64,000 bases of DNA, taken from NCBI GenBank assembly GCA_017991835.1, contig JAGOPY010000008.1, forward strand, positions 112,501-176,500, written 5' to 3'. The notes under the pieces are model-generated. The model was not told where the DNA came from. It saw only the letters and a program-made list of their open reading frames with translations, and made no database searches. The position numbers and the translations under genes were made by a program. Positions 9,781 through 17,435 of this stretch are shown one piece after another. Numbering within the stretch: the first letter of the stretch is position 1; every line of letters starts with the position of its first letter. The DNA comes from Bacteroidales bacterium (GTDB lineage: Bacteria > Bacteroidota > Bacteroidia > Bacteroidales > JAGOPY01).

Positions 9781-11048
9781 CTTCGGGATTTGGTTGATAT
9801 AGCCACCGCCAGGGTAAGGGTAACAGCGAAGAATAGAAAGAGTGCGCCGGCATTTCCTGCGACCTCCCTGATCCCGCCGCCGCGCAGGAGTATCTGGTAG
9901 AATCCGTCGAGGCTCCAGTTGAGCGGGGAGACCTGGCTGGCAGCCTGCATAAGGTTGGGCATCATGAATACCGGTACCCAGATCCCGCCGATGGCGGCAA
10001 GGATGATCACCGATACCATTCCGAAGACGGCTGCCTGGTCGTGTGTCCGGGCAATAGTACCGACCAGAACACTGTAGCCGGTAGCTGCCAGGGTTGTTGT
10101 CAAAGCCATCAGGATGAGGGCGGTTTTTTCAGGCCCCAGGATGAGCGGGGGTAGATTGAAAAGGGGCAGCAACTCTTTTCCCAGGATGAGCATCAGGGCG
10201 AATTGTGACATGCCGACGATCGTATAGATGAAGACCTTGGCGCCGAGCGACTGAAACTGGTTGCCGGGCATGGTCATAAGCCGCATGGCCAGTCCGCTCT
10301 CGCGTTCCTTTATCAGGTTGCCGGTCAGGGGGATGATGATGAAAAACATGGCAAAGATGGTCCAGGCAGGGACATTATGCTGGACTGAGTTAGGGATGAT
10401 CTCGGTGTGGGTATCGGTGGCATAAATCTCTTCATAACTGATGCTGCTTCCGGCGCCGGTCATAGGGGCAGGCGGTTCGGGCAGGTATTGCGCCATTTCA
10501 TCGGAGAGGGCCTTGAACATGATCCCGGCCTCTATTTTCGAGGTGAAATTTTCCAACGCATTCCTGACGGTCAGCCGGAATGAGTTTTTCATGGCCGGAT
10601 CATAGTAAATAAGGATGCGGGCCTGCCCTGATGAATCGGAAGGAGGTGCCTCGATCCCAAGGATGGTCTGCTGAACCATTTGCTGTCCGCGCAACCTGAT
10701 AGCATCGGTCGAGCCGGACGGAATCCTGATCCCGATCTGGTAGTTACCGGCAGCGACCTGGCTGAGTATCTCTTTTTCAGTCAGGATCTTCCCATCGACC
10801 TCGGTCACCACCTCGAAATAATCGGCTTCCAGAAGACCTGTTTTTACATGAGATCCAAGGGAGTCGAGGTCTTCATCAAGAAACAGCAGGGTGATCTTCG
10901 TCTCGTCGAGCTTCCGGAAAGAAGCATCCTGGATCAGTGTCATGACCAGCACCAGGACAGCCGGCATGAGGAAGATCAGGCCAAGGCCGGCCCAGTCGCG
11001 CACCAGAACGAGAAATTCCTTTTTTATAGTAGCCCAGAATCTTTTCAT
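9774..11048 (-). CDS. ABC-2 type transporter permease
   Basis: A 424-residue permease with one N-terminal membrane segment (about 18-40), a soluble extracytoplasmic domain (about 45-220), and five to six C-terminal membrane segments (about 228-420). This is the ABC-2/YhgE-like layout of exporters. Its ATG overlaps the ATPase stop (TGATG), so the two are translationally coupled. It is the last gene of the pigment-cluster transcript, and similar ABC pairs sit in flexirubin loci, so export or envelope placement of the pigment or a precursor is plausible but unproven. Confidence 0.9.
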   Translation of the reverse strand: MKRFWATIKKEFLVLVRDWAGLGLIFLMPAVLVLVMTLIQDASFRKLDETKITLLFLDEDLDSLGSHVKTGLLEADYFEVVTEVDGKILTEKEILSQVAAGNYQIGIRIPSGSTDAIRLRGQQMVQQTILGIEAPPSDSSGQARILIYYDPAMKNSFRLTVRNALENFTSKIEAGIMFKALSDEMAQYLPEPPAPMTGAGSSISYEEIYATDTHTEIIPNSVQHNVPAWTIFAMFFIIIPLTGNLIKERESGLAMRLMTMPGNQFQSLGAKVFIYTIVGMSQFALMLILGKELLPLFNLPPLILGPEKTALILMALTTTLAATGYSVLVGTIARTHDQAAVFGMVSVIILAAIGGIWVPVFMMPNLMQAASQVSPLNWSLDGFYQILLRGGGIREVAGNAGALFLFFAVTLTLAVAISTKSRRA

Positions 11049-11803
11049 CAGTAATCCCTCAGTTTTCGTCCGGTCAGTTGAAGGAAAATGCTTTCAAGGT
11101 TAGTAAACCCGGGCTGGCTTCCGACCATTGATGCCGGACGGCCCTGGGTAATGATCTTGCCCCTGTCGATAATAGCAATGGAACTGCACAATAATTCGGC
11201 TTCTTCCATATAGTGTGAGGTGTATATGATCGTTGTCCCGTCTTCATTCAGTTTCTTGAGATATTCAATAATGACGGTCCTGGACTGGACGTCGATCCCA
11301 ACTGTGGGTTCATCGAGGAAGAGAATCCGGGGCTGATGAAGAATTCCGGCGATGAGATTCACCCGTCGTTTCATTCCGCCCGAATATTTCCCGACCATGC
11401 GTCCGCCGAATTTGGTCAGACCAAAAACATGGAGGCATTCATCCACCCGGTCGGCCAGGTTCTTCCCCGAAAGCCCGTACATGCTTCCGATGAATTTGAG
11501 GTTTTCCCGGGCTGTCAGTGAAGGGTAGAGGGCGATATCCTGCGGAACTACGCCGATAATATGTTTTATCGCATCATGTTCGCGGATGGAGTCTTTTCCA
11601 AGAATTCTGATATTGCCGCCTGACGGTTGCAGGATTCCGCAAAGGATGTTGATGGTCGTGGTTTTGCCGGCGCCGTTCGGACCGAGCAGACCGAAGATTT
11701 CCCCTTCGGGCACGGTCAGGCTGATCCCGTCAAGGGCCGGTTCATCCGCTCCCCGGTAGGTCTTGGCCAGATGGTTTATCTCTATGGCTGGCGTTGGGAT
11801 CAT
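11048..11803 (-). CDS. ABC transporter ATP-binding protein
   Basis: About 251 residues from the ATG at 11803; a GTG one codon upstream is also possible. It has a Walker A GPNGAGKTT (about 42-50), a signature YSGGMKRR, a Walker B ILFLDEPTVGID and a switch His in YTSHYMEE. It is a cytoplasmic ATPase driving the ABC-2 permease just downstream. The start overlaps the stop of the BtrH-like gene (TGATG), giving the same 1-base coupling as with the permease and placing both in the pigment operon. Confidence 0.93.
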   Translation of the reverse strand: MIPTPAIEINHLAKTYRGADEPALDGISLTVPEGEIFGLLGPNGAGKTTTINILCGILQPSGGNIRILGKDSIREHDAIKHIIGVVPQDIALYPSLTARENLKFIGSMYGLSGKNLADRVDECLHVFGLTKFGGRMVGKYSGGMKRRVNLIAGILHQPRILFLDEPTVGIDVQSRTVIIEYLKKLNEDGTTIIYTSHYMEEAELLCSSIAIIDRGKIITQGRPASMVGSQPGFTNLESIFLQLTGRKLRDY

Positions 11804-12822
11804 CACGACAATTTGATATGGCGCAATTTAAGGAAAATCTTTTCTTCCCTGCCGGCAATGTCGAGCAGGACGTCGGCGGCTGCCTGGTAATTCTCTTCCT
11901 GCCCGGCGCGGCTTTTGAAGATTCTGCCGGCAATGATGGCGAATTCGCGCCACCGGTCGCCGGCTTGTGTCATTTCATCCGATATTTCATTCAGCCAGGG
12001 CTGGTTCAGTTCACGGGCAGCTTCCTGGAGGAATGCAGCATAAATAAACCGGAATCCGGCGCCTCCTGTACCGATCTCTTCCAGCATCCTGACTACCTGG
12101 CCCATATAGAGCGAGGCTTTCCTTTCTCCCAGTTTCTTTGGCCATTTCCGCATTTGCTTTGCCATGTAACGGATCCCTTTAACGCCGAAAAGGGGGATCG
12201 GAATCTCGAGCATATCTTTGCAGACCTGTTTAATACCTTCAATAATTGCATTTTTCAGGTCAAAAGTTTCGGAAATCTCTTTAATAAAGTACATACGGCC
12301 TTTGGGCGGCTGGGTACCCTGGGCAAATCTGACCCTTTCGAGATCGTGGTAGCTGATCCGCTCGATTCCGGGCATGATCGGGTCACTGACCAGATATTCG
12401 CCGTTTTCACGGCCAATGACAACGATATTATGGGCGTTAAAATGGAACCGGTAAGCAGGAGGGAAGTAGGTCAGATGGTAAACCCCGACGAGGCATCCGG
12501 TCGGAATGCCTTTGGCCAGGTTCTCATCCAGCATTTTCATCGCTTCTTTCCTGTCTCTGAATTTATAGCGCTGAATTTCAATACCGAGCCTTCGGGTATT
12601 GCGATTAAAGATGGTTCCCGGCCACGGTCTGAAAGAAACTACGGGGATGCCATTGAGTTTTAAAAACGGCATATAGGAGAAAAACAGGCCTGAACCGATG
12701 CCGAACACCATCGGTTCGCTGAGACGGATGTTGTAATGGTTCAGCAGATTGGAAGTGGCTCCGTTTTCGCAATGTGCAGCCGGTTTATGCTGAAAGTCGA
12801 TGAGTAATTTATCCTGGCTCAT
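11803..12822 (-). CDS. BtrH N-terminal domain protein of the pigment cluster
   Basis: 339 residues. The N-terminus has the BtrH-type motif HCENGATSNLL (H17, C18), followed by a conserved HFNAHNIVVIGRENGEYLVSDP segment (about 127-148). BtrH is known from butirosin biosynthesis as an acyl-transfer enzyme working with an ACP, and the domain has a papain/C39-like appearance with Cys and His. Homologues with a C-terminal DUF4872-like half are regular members of flexirubin-type clusters (recalled). Likely role: an acyl transfer or ester-forming step, with Cys18 as possible nucleophile; this is inference. It overlaps the upstream small gene by 14 bases and the ATPase by 1. Confidence 0.82.
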   Translation of the reverse strand: MSQDKLLIDFQHKPAAHCENGATSNLLNHYNIRLSEPMVFGIGSGLFFSYMPFLKLNGIPVVSFRPWPGTIFNRNTRRLGIEIQRYKFRDRKEAMKMLDENLAKGIPTGCLVGVYHLTYFPPAYRFHFNAHNIVVIGRENGEYLVSDPIMPGIERISYHDLERVRFAQGTQPPKGRMYFIKEISETFDLKNAIIEGIKQVCKDMLEIPIPLFGVKGIRYMAKQMRKWPKKLGERKASLYMGQVVRMLEEIGTGGAGFRFIYAAFLQEAARELNQPWLNEISDEMTQAGDRWREFAIIAGRIFKSRAGQEENYQAAADVLLDIAGREEKIFLKLRHIKLS

Positions 12823-13234
12823 GTTTATCCTCCTGTATAGTCCGGATGTCCATCAGTTGTTCCCTGCTGATCCCGAATGTATCCGCGTAACGGTCAAGGA
12901 TCGAATTATCCAGCCTGTTAAAATATTTGGGTTTAAGATGCCGCCTGACTTTCCATTTCGGAAGCTCCGTATAATCGGCAAGCAACCGGGCATCCATAAT
13001 GTTTTTTTCCATGAAATAAGCGATTGGGCTAAGATTGCCTGCCAATACCTGTTGCCTGACCGCTTCAACTTTTTCATGGATAACATCCCATGCCTGCAGC
13101 AAAGCATCGGTCTTGGGCTGAAAGCCTGTTGTCGGGACAACGACATAATGTCCATCGTCGTCCAGCGCATAGCAGATGTCTTCGAACAAACCGTCCGACA
13201 GACCTTCATCCTGGGGAACCTCTTTCTTCTTCAT
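12809..13234 (-). CDS. Small conserved-looking pigment-cluster protein
   Basis: 141 residues, no signal peptide, acidic N-terminus. The C-terminal part (about 88-135: ADYTELPKWKVRRHLKPKYF … LDRYADTFGISREQLMDI) resembles a lambda-repressor-like helix-turn-helix, so DNA binding is possible but unproven. It is packed between the dehydratase-like gene (2-base gap) and the BtrH-like gene (14-base overlap), so it is surely co-expressed with the pathway. It may be a structural or accessory protein of the pigment machinery. I do not recognise a named family. Confidence 0.7.
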   Translation of the reverse strand: MKKKEVPQDEGLSDGLFEDICYALDDDGHYVVVPTTGFQPKTDALLQAWDVIHEKVEAVRQQVLAGNLSPIAYFMEKNIMDARLLADYTELPKWKVRRHLKPKYFNRLDNSILDRYADTFGISREQLMDIRTIQEDKHEPG

Positions 13235-13236
13235 GG

Positions 13237-13677
13237 TTAAGTTTGTTCTTCCGATAAAAAAATCTGCAGGTTGCTTTCGGCAGCGAGTTTGCCCTCTGCC
13301 TCCACTTTTGCCCTGATCACAGTTGCCTGTAAAACTTCATGTTCCACGAAAACCGTAGTAAAAATAGTATCACCTGATCCAGGTTGAAAATAAAGTTTAA
13401 AATTCTTTATACTCCCGATAACACCGACAGGTATACTTTTGTTTGCGCTCTCCGGCTGGTTTTTCATCAGGTAGCCCGTTCTGGCAGCGGCCGTTTGAGC
13501 CATGGCTTCGAGCAACCCGGAAGGGGAAAGTCCGGAGTTTCCTAAAAAAATGTTTTCATCACGGATAAAAAGTCTGGAGACCGCTTCCATTTCATTGCAC
13601 ACAACCAGTTCGTCCACCATAACCATTGGTGGGCGCTGGGGCAGTAATTCCATAATCTTTTCTTTCGGAACCAGCAT
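13237..13677 (-). CDS. FabZ-like hot-dog dehydratase with altered active site
   Basis: 146 residues with the FabZ/FabA-type start (MELLPQRPPMVMVDELV) and central helix LLEAMAQTAAARTGY (E57 at the usual acidic position). In FabZ the catalytic His lies in GHFPGxPxxPG; here the matching stretch is GNSGLSPSG, so the His is missing. The expected role is dehydration of 3-hydroxyacyl-ACP during polyene extension, as with ApeI/ApeP-type proteins of aryl polyene clusters. The altered pocket leaves open another catalytic residue or a non-catalytic role. It starts 45 bases after the DarB gene stops, on the same strand. Confidence 0.8.
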   Translation of the reverse strand: MLVPKEKIMELLPQRPPMVMVDELVVCNEMEAVSRLFIRDENIFLGNSGLSPSGLLEAMAQTAAARTGYLMKNQPESANKSIPVGVIGSIKNFKLYFQPGSGDTIFTTVFVEHEVLQATVIRAKVEAEGKLAAESNLQIFLSEEQT

Positions 13678-13722
13678 CAGGGCGGCTCATTTTCAAAGTG
13701 GGGGCAAAGATAATAAAAGAAG

Positions 13723-14862
13723 TCAAACGACAGTTACCAGGCTGTAAACATAAGAGAACCGGGCACTTTCGGGAACGCCGAGAAGCAGTTTCTGCCCTTT
13801 TTTCAGGATACCGGAATGGAAGATCTCTTCGAGCATGAAATAGATGGAAGCGGCGCCGACATTGCCCAGCCTGACCAGGTTTGTGAACCATTTTTCCTGC
13901 GGGATATGAACTCCTTTTTCTATACTGTCGGCATCGATACGATAACGAAAATACTCGGATGAGATATGCGGCAGAAAATAATCGATTTGGTTGAGGTCGA
14001 GGTTTCTTCTTTTCACGATATCTGCCAGGAACATATTGCAGGTCTGGTAAATGTTTTCGCCAAGCAATTTCACATCCTGGTGGAGGGAAAAGAGGGATTT
14101 GTTCAGGATGTCCTGTGAATCGAACTCTTTCCAGCCTTTTACGTTTCCGTCAGGCATTTTTTCGCCGCCGCTGTACATGCAGGTTTCCAGCCGGCCGGCA
14201 AAGGATGCCGACTCAATCCAGTCGATCCTGAGCGACAGGCCATCCGGATTGGGACTGTTCTGTAACAACGCGGCGCCGGCGCCGTCGCTCAGCATCCAGC
14301 GGAGGAACTCTTTTTCGAAGGCCAGGATAGGATTCTGATCAAGCAGGTGGAGATTTTCGGTCTCTTTCTCAAATTTGTCTGCCTGCATCATGATCGAGAA
14401 AAGTTCGGAGCCGGAACAAACAGCATTGTTCTTTTCGCCTGCTTTAACGGCCAGGTAGGCATACTTCATGGCGTGCATCCCGGTGGCACAGGAGCCGGAG
14501 GGGGAGATGATCTCCAGCGGTTTACCGCCCAGTTCCCCGTGCACCATTGAAGCGTGCGAAGGGAGCGTTTGATCGGGAGATGTGGTGCCGCAGGCCAGAA
14601 GCTCTATATCTTCAATAGTAAAATCTTTATCAAAAAGCTGACGGATGGCTTCTGCGGTAAGTTGTGCATTGTTGTGGGTCAGTTTGCCATTTTCATTAAG
14701 CGCATAGTAGCGCTGGGTGATCTGGTTGTTTCTCAGGATGATCCGTTTTGCTTTCGACGGTTTCCCGTCGATCATTCCCAGGAAATCTTCCATCCGGTCG
14801 TTATCCACAGGTTTATTGGGCAGGAATTTGGAGAGTCGGGTGATGTAAACCTCATTGATCAT
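13723..14862 (-). CDS. darB: KAS III-like condensing enzyme, DarB type
   Basis: About 379 residues from the ATG at 14862. The KAS III triad is visible: Cys in SGSCATGMHAM, His in YFLPHISSEYF, Asn in RLGNVGAAS. The early segment RNNQITQRYYAL and the long spacing match DarB-type enzymes, which condense two acyl units in dialkylresorcinol formation; in flexirubins this makes the resorcinol half. A DarA homologue lies directly upstream, which supports the call over housekeeping FabH. The 160-base gap to darA is filled by an array of 13-bp palindromes. Confidence 0.87.
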   Translation of the reverse strand: MINEVYITRLSKFLPNKPVDNDRMEDFLGMIDGKPSKAKRIILRNNQITQRYYALNENGKLTHNNAQLTAEAIRQLFDKDFTIEDIELLACGTTSPDQTLPSHASMVHGELGGKPLEIISPSGSCATGMHAMKYAYLAVKAGEKNNAVCSGSELFSIMMQADKFEKETENLHLLDQNPILAFEKEFLRWMLSDGAGAALLQNSPNPDGLSLRIDWIESASFAGRLETCMYSGGEKMPDGNVKGWKEFDSQDILNKSLFSLHQDVKLLGENIYQTCNMFLADIVKRRNLDLNQIDYFLPHISSEYFRYRIDADSIEKGVHIPQEKWFTNLVRLGNVGAASIYFMLEEIFHSGILKKGQKLLLGVPESARFSYVYSLVTVV

Positions 14863-14927
14863 ATACAAGCCGCATCAAAGTATTTTGAGTGGGCAAAGTT
14901 AAAATTTTCCGGGAGATTTTGAATAGT

Positions 14928-15024
14928 GAGACTCCATCTCGATTTTTGAGATGGAGTCTCCAATGAAACGAGACGCCATCTGGCCAATTGAGATGGAGTC
15001 TCATGGAATTCGAGATGCCATCTC
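14928..15024. repeat. Array of five 13-bp palindromic units between darA and darB
   Basis: Units start at 14928, 14948, 14970, 14990 and 15012 and are variants of GAGATGGAGTCTC, GAGACTCCATCTC and GAGATGCCATCTC, spaced 20-22 bases. Units 1 and 2 are exact reverse complements and form a 13-bp hairpin with a 7-base loop. The last unit overlaps the darA stop codon. The same family recurs at 17350-17424 in the same cluster. It could act as an RNA processing or stability element, an attenuator, or a protein-binding array. There is no terminator-like T run. Confidence 0.85.
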
Positions 15025-15934
15025 ACCTGGAAAATCGGTCAACAATCTTTCTGGCAGCGCCGGGATTCAAAAAAAACAGGAAGCGGTTTACGGCGGCAAC
15101 GATGGGCGAGACCAGGTAAATAACCGCAAAAAGGTAGTATTGGAATGCTTTCAGCCTCCCTTCGCGGGCCGGATCGTTGTAGCCGCCTTTGGCCAGAACC
15201 AGCTTCGACCAGATCCCGAAGATCCGTTTGCCGGTCTTTTCAATCTTGTACAACACCGGATTAACCTTTACCGCACCTTGCCGGACAAGATCCTCCTGCA
15301 ATTCTCCTGTGAAGCTACTTATTAAATAGTGCATAATCAATCTTCCATATTCACTCCCTCTCCTTATCTCCTCATCCGGGACACCTGCAGCGGGAAAACT
15401 CTTCCCCATCCAGCGGAACGGCGTTTTTTCCCCTTTCATCATCCACCTGACGATGGTGATCACGCTGGTCAGGTTGCCGGCCGGATCAGCCATCACTATG
15501 TTTCCGCAGTATTTCCCGCCGGCCCCGGCAATCATCGCCTTCACCCTCTCCTGCGCCATGATCCACATGTTCCTCACCCCCAGAACAGTGATAACCGGCT
15601 TGCCCTTCAGTATCTTAACTGCGGCTTCACTTTTCAGAAAGGAGGTCACCGGAATAGATGGTGAAAGATACCAGACCTGGTAGGCCAGGATCACCAGGTC
15701 GTAATCCAGGTCCGGATCGTTGGCCAACGGTTCGAGCTGGCAGGGGATCTCCCTGACCGACTCCGGGAAGACCTGGAAGAAAGGCATTCCGTTCCAGGGG
15801 AAAGGATAGGAGGGGACGGGCCTGAGTTCTTCGAAAAAAAGCCGGCAGTCATCCTTCATCGGTTCGGTGACCGAGTCAACGATTTGCCTTAACTGGCCTG
15901 TTTGGGTATAGTAAATTATCAGTATTTTCTTCAT
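15023..15934 (-). CDS. darA: DarA-type dialkylresorcinol biosynthesis protein
   Basis: 303 residues. The N-terminus is flavodoxin-like (MKKILIIYYTQTGQLRQI, a T-x-T/S-G-Q phosphate-loop-like start) with a central AYQVWYLSPSIPVTSFL segment (NADPH-quinone-reductase-like flavodoxin fold). The C-terminus has a hydrophobic stretch (about 265-292) suggesting membrane contact. This matches DarA proteins, which work with DarB to give the aromatic dialkylresorcinol ring. The co-occurrence of DarA, DarB, ACP, acyltransferase, KAS II, reductase and ammonia-lyase is characteristic of flexirubin-type loci. Confidence 0.85.
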   Translation of the reverse strand: MKKILIIYYTQTGQLRQIVDSVTEPMKDDCRLFFEELRPVPSYPFPWNGMPFFQVFPESVREIPCQLEPLANDPDLDYDLVILAYQVWYLSPSIPVTSFLKSEAAVKILKGKPVITVLGVRNMWIMAQERVKAMIAGAGGKYCGNIVMADPAGNLTSVITIVRWMMKGEKTPFRWMGKSFPAAGVPDEEIRRGSEYGRLIMHYLISSFTGELQEDLVRQGAVKVNPVLYKIEKTGKRIFGIWSKLVLAKGGYNDPAREGRLKAFQYYLFAVIYLVSPIVAAVNRFLFFLNPGAARKIVDRFSR

Positions 15935-15980
15935 TTTCTAACCGAAATGGGATTCAAAATTAAATATATCCGCGAAGATT

Positions 15981-16050
15981 CGTAAAATTCGTGGCATCCG
16001 TGTTCTAATAAGAGAACGCGAATAATCACGGATGCGACGAATTTTCACAA
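15981..16050. repeat. Imperfect inverted repeat between darA and the acyltransferase
   Basis: AAAATTCGTGGCATCCGTG pairs with CACGGATGCGACGAATTTT around a 23-base loop (one internal mismatch step). It belongs to a different family from the 13-bp palindromes nearby. It may be a mobile palindromic repeat or a processing hairpin at the gene junction. Confidence 0.7.
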
Positions 16051-16051
16051 A

Positions 16052-16936
16052 TTAATCAATCCAGAAATCGTAGTAATTGAACCACTGCTCAGGGTACTTC
16101 TTCAGCATCGTCTCCAGTGCAGAAACATAATCCTGCAGTACCGGTTCGATATCCTCATGCGAAATCCTTTTGCCTGGCCGAATTGCATATTTTTTCGGAG
16201 GTGTGGCGTGGAAGTGATAATGTTTCCGGCCGGCTTTCATGGCGAACGCAAAGCTGACCGGGGCATTCATGCGCAACGCCAGGTAAAAAGGGCCTTCGGG
16301 GAAACCGGCTTCCTTCCCGAGAAACGTTGCCCTGACGGTTTTCATCCCCGGCATATAGCGGTCGCCATGGATTGCGATCAGTTCGCCGCGGTCGAGCGCC
16401 TGGCGGATGGAGATCAGGTGCGAAAGGTCGTCGCCGAGCGGGATGATATTAAAGTTTCTGTCTTTCATGACCGTTTCGAGGTAGTGCTTGATGCGCCGGT
16501 GTTCGGCGTCGAGCATCACCAGGTTCATGGTTTTATGGATACGGTCCGATTTCTTTCCCGACATCTCCCAGTTGCCGATGTGTGCGCTGATCATAAACCC
16601 GCCGTTTTCCATAGCGGCCAGGTGCACTTCGTCGGCCAGGTCGAAGGTGTACTTGTCCTCCAGGCCGGAGCGGATGGCGACTTTATCGATGAGTATCTGT
16701 CCGAAGATATAGTAGTTGCGGAATACGGCGCGACGGGCTTTTGAAGGGGGGTAACGGTGAACATCCCTGAAATAGCGGTAAATGAAGCGGTTTGATTTAC
16801 GGGAGAAGAGGAAGTAATAAGAAGCCACGAAGAAAAGCAGAAGATAGGCGGGTGACAATCCGAGGTATTTCAGGATAAAGACGAATATCCTGTGGCCCAG
16901 AAGGGTGCCGCGGGATTTGCCCTGCCACCCGGCCAT
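16052..16936 (-). CDS. LpxL/HtrB-like acyltransferase of the pigment cluster
   Basis: 294 residues with an N-terminal membrane anchor (about 18-46). The acyltransferase signature AHIGNWE (H119, E124; HX4E) is followed by a GDRYMPG segment typical of LpxL-type block III. Family enzymes move acyl chains onto lipid or sugar acceptors at the inner membrane. Placed 2 bases after the ACP and upstream of darA/darB, it most likely joins the polyene acyl to the resorcinol or to an envelope lipid, as proposed for LPLAT members of aryl polyene/flexirubin loci. Housekeeping lipid A acylation is less likely given the context. Confidence 0.85.
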   Translation of the reverse strand: MAGWQGKSRGTLLGHRIFVFILKYLGLSPAYLLLFFVASYYFLFSRKSNRFIYRYFRDVHRYPPSKARRAVFRNYYIFGQILIDKVAIRSGLEDKYTFDLADEVHLAAMENGGFMISAHIGNWEMSGKKSDRIHKTMNLVMLDAEHRRIKHYLETVMKDRNFNIIPLGDDLSHLISIRQALDRGELIAIHGDRYMPGMKTVRATFLGKEAGFPEGPFYLALRMNAPVSFAFAMKAGRKHYHFHATPPKKYAIRPGKRISHEDIEPVLQDYVSALETMLKKYPEQWFNYYDFWID

Positions 16937-16938
16937 GG

Positions 16939-17187
16939 CTAGTTCTGGTTTTGGATGCGGGAGAAAATGTAATCGTAAAACTGGCCGAGTGTTTTGATGC
17001 TGGCCATCTCTTCGCCCTTCAGCTTAAAGCCGTAATTCTTTTCGATGATCACCACAATGTCCACCAAATCGAGGCTATCGATGCCGATTTCTTTCCAGGA
17101 AGCTTCCGGTTTGATCAGATGTTCTTCAATTTCGAACTCCTCGACCAGAAAACCGTTGATTTCTCCGATGATTTTACTCTTCTCCAT
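16939..17187 (-). CDS. Acyl carrier protein
   Basis: 82 residues, acidic, with the phosphopantetheine attachment motif IGIDSLDLVDIVV (Ser38). It is a typical stand-alone ACP that would carry the growing polyene or alkyl chain. Its stop is 2 bases from the acyltransferase start, so the pair is coupled. No second ACP is visible in the window, though aryl polyene clusters often have two. Confidence 0.92.
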   Translation of the reverse strand: MEKSKIIGEINGFLVEEFEIEEHLIKPEASWKEIGIDSLDLVDIVVIIEKNYGFKLKGEEMASIKTLGQFYDYIFSRIQNQN

Positions 17188-17349
17188 GTCCCGGGTTCTT
17201 GATACTCATTTTTTTGGGAGCACAAAGGTAAAGATTTTTTTTTGTTATGGATGAAAAAAGTCGGTGGCAGGCAGTCGGCAGTTATGGGTAATTGATTAAA
17301 GTACCGGAAATTTTCTCTCTGTTGAGAATCTGAGTTTGCCACTCTGCTT

Positions 17350-17424
17350 GAGACTCCATCTGCACATTTGAGATGGCATCTCACAAAATCGAGATGGAGT
17401 CTCGTTTTGATGAGATAGCATCTC
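17350..17424. repeat. Second array of 13-bp palindromes upstream of the ACP gene
   Basis: Four units start at 17350, 17370, 17391 and 17412 (GAGACTCCATCT-, GAGATGGCATCTC, GAGATGGAGTCTC, GAGATAGCATCTC), spaced 20-21 bases. They are the same family as at 14928-15024. They sit 163 bases upstream of the ACP start and 12 bases past the stop of the T9SS gene at 17436. Three of the units are near-perfect palindromes. Confidence 0.85.
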
Positions 17425-17435
17425 GAATAGTCCAA

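Noticed and set aside
14928..15024. CRISPR-like look of the evenly spaced 13-bp units
   Set aside because: Units are short, palindromic and alternate in orientation, gaps are only 7-10 bases, and no cas gene is present.
16052..16936. Housekeeping lipid A acyltransferase (lpxL)
   Set aside because: Position 2 bases from a dedicated ACP and within the DarA/DarB cluster favours a pigment role.
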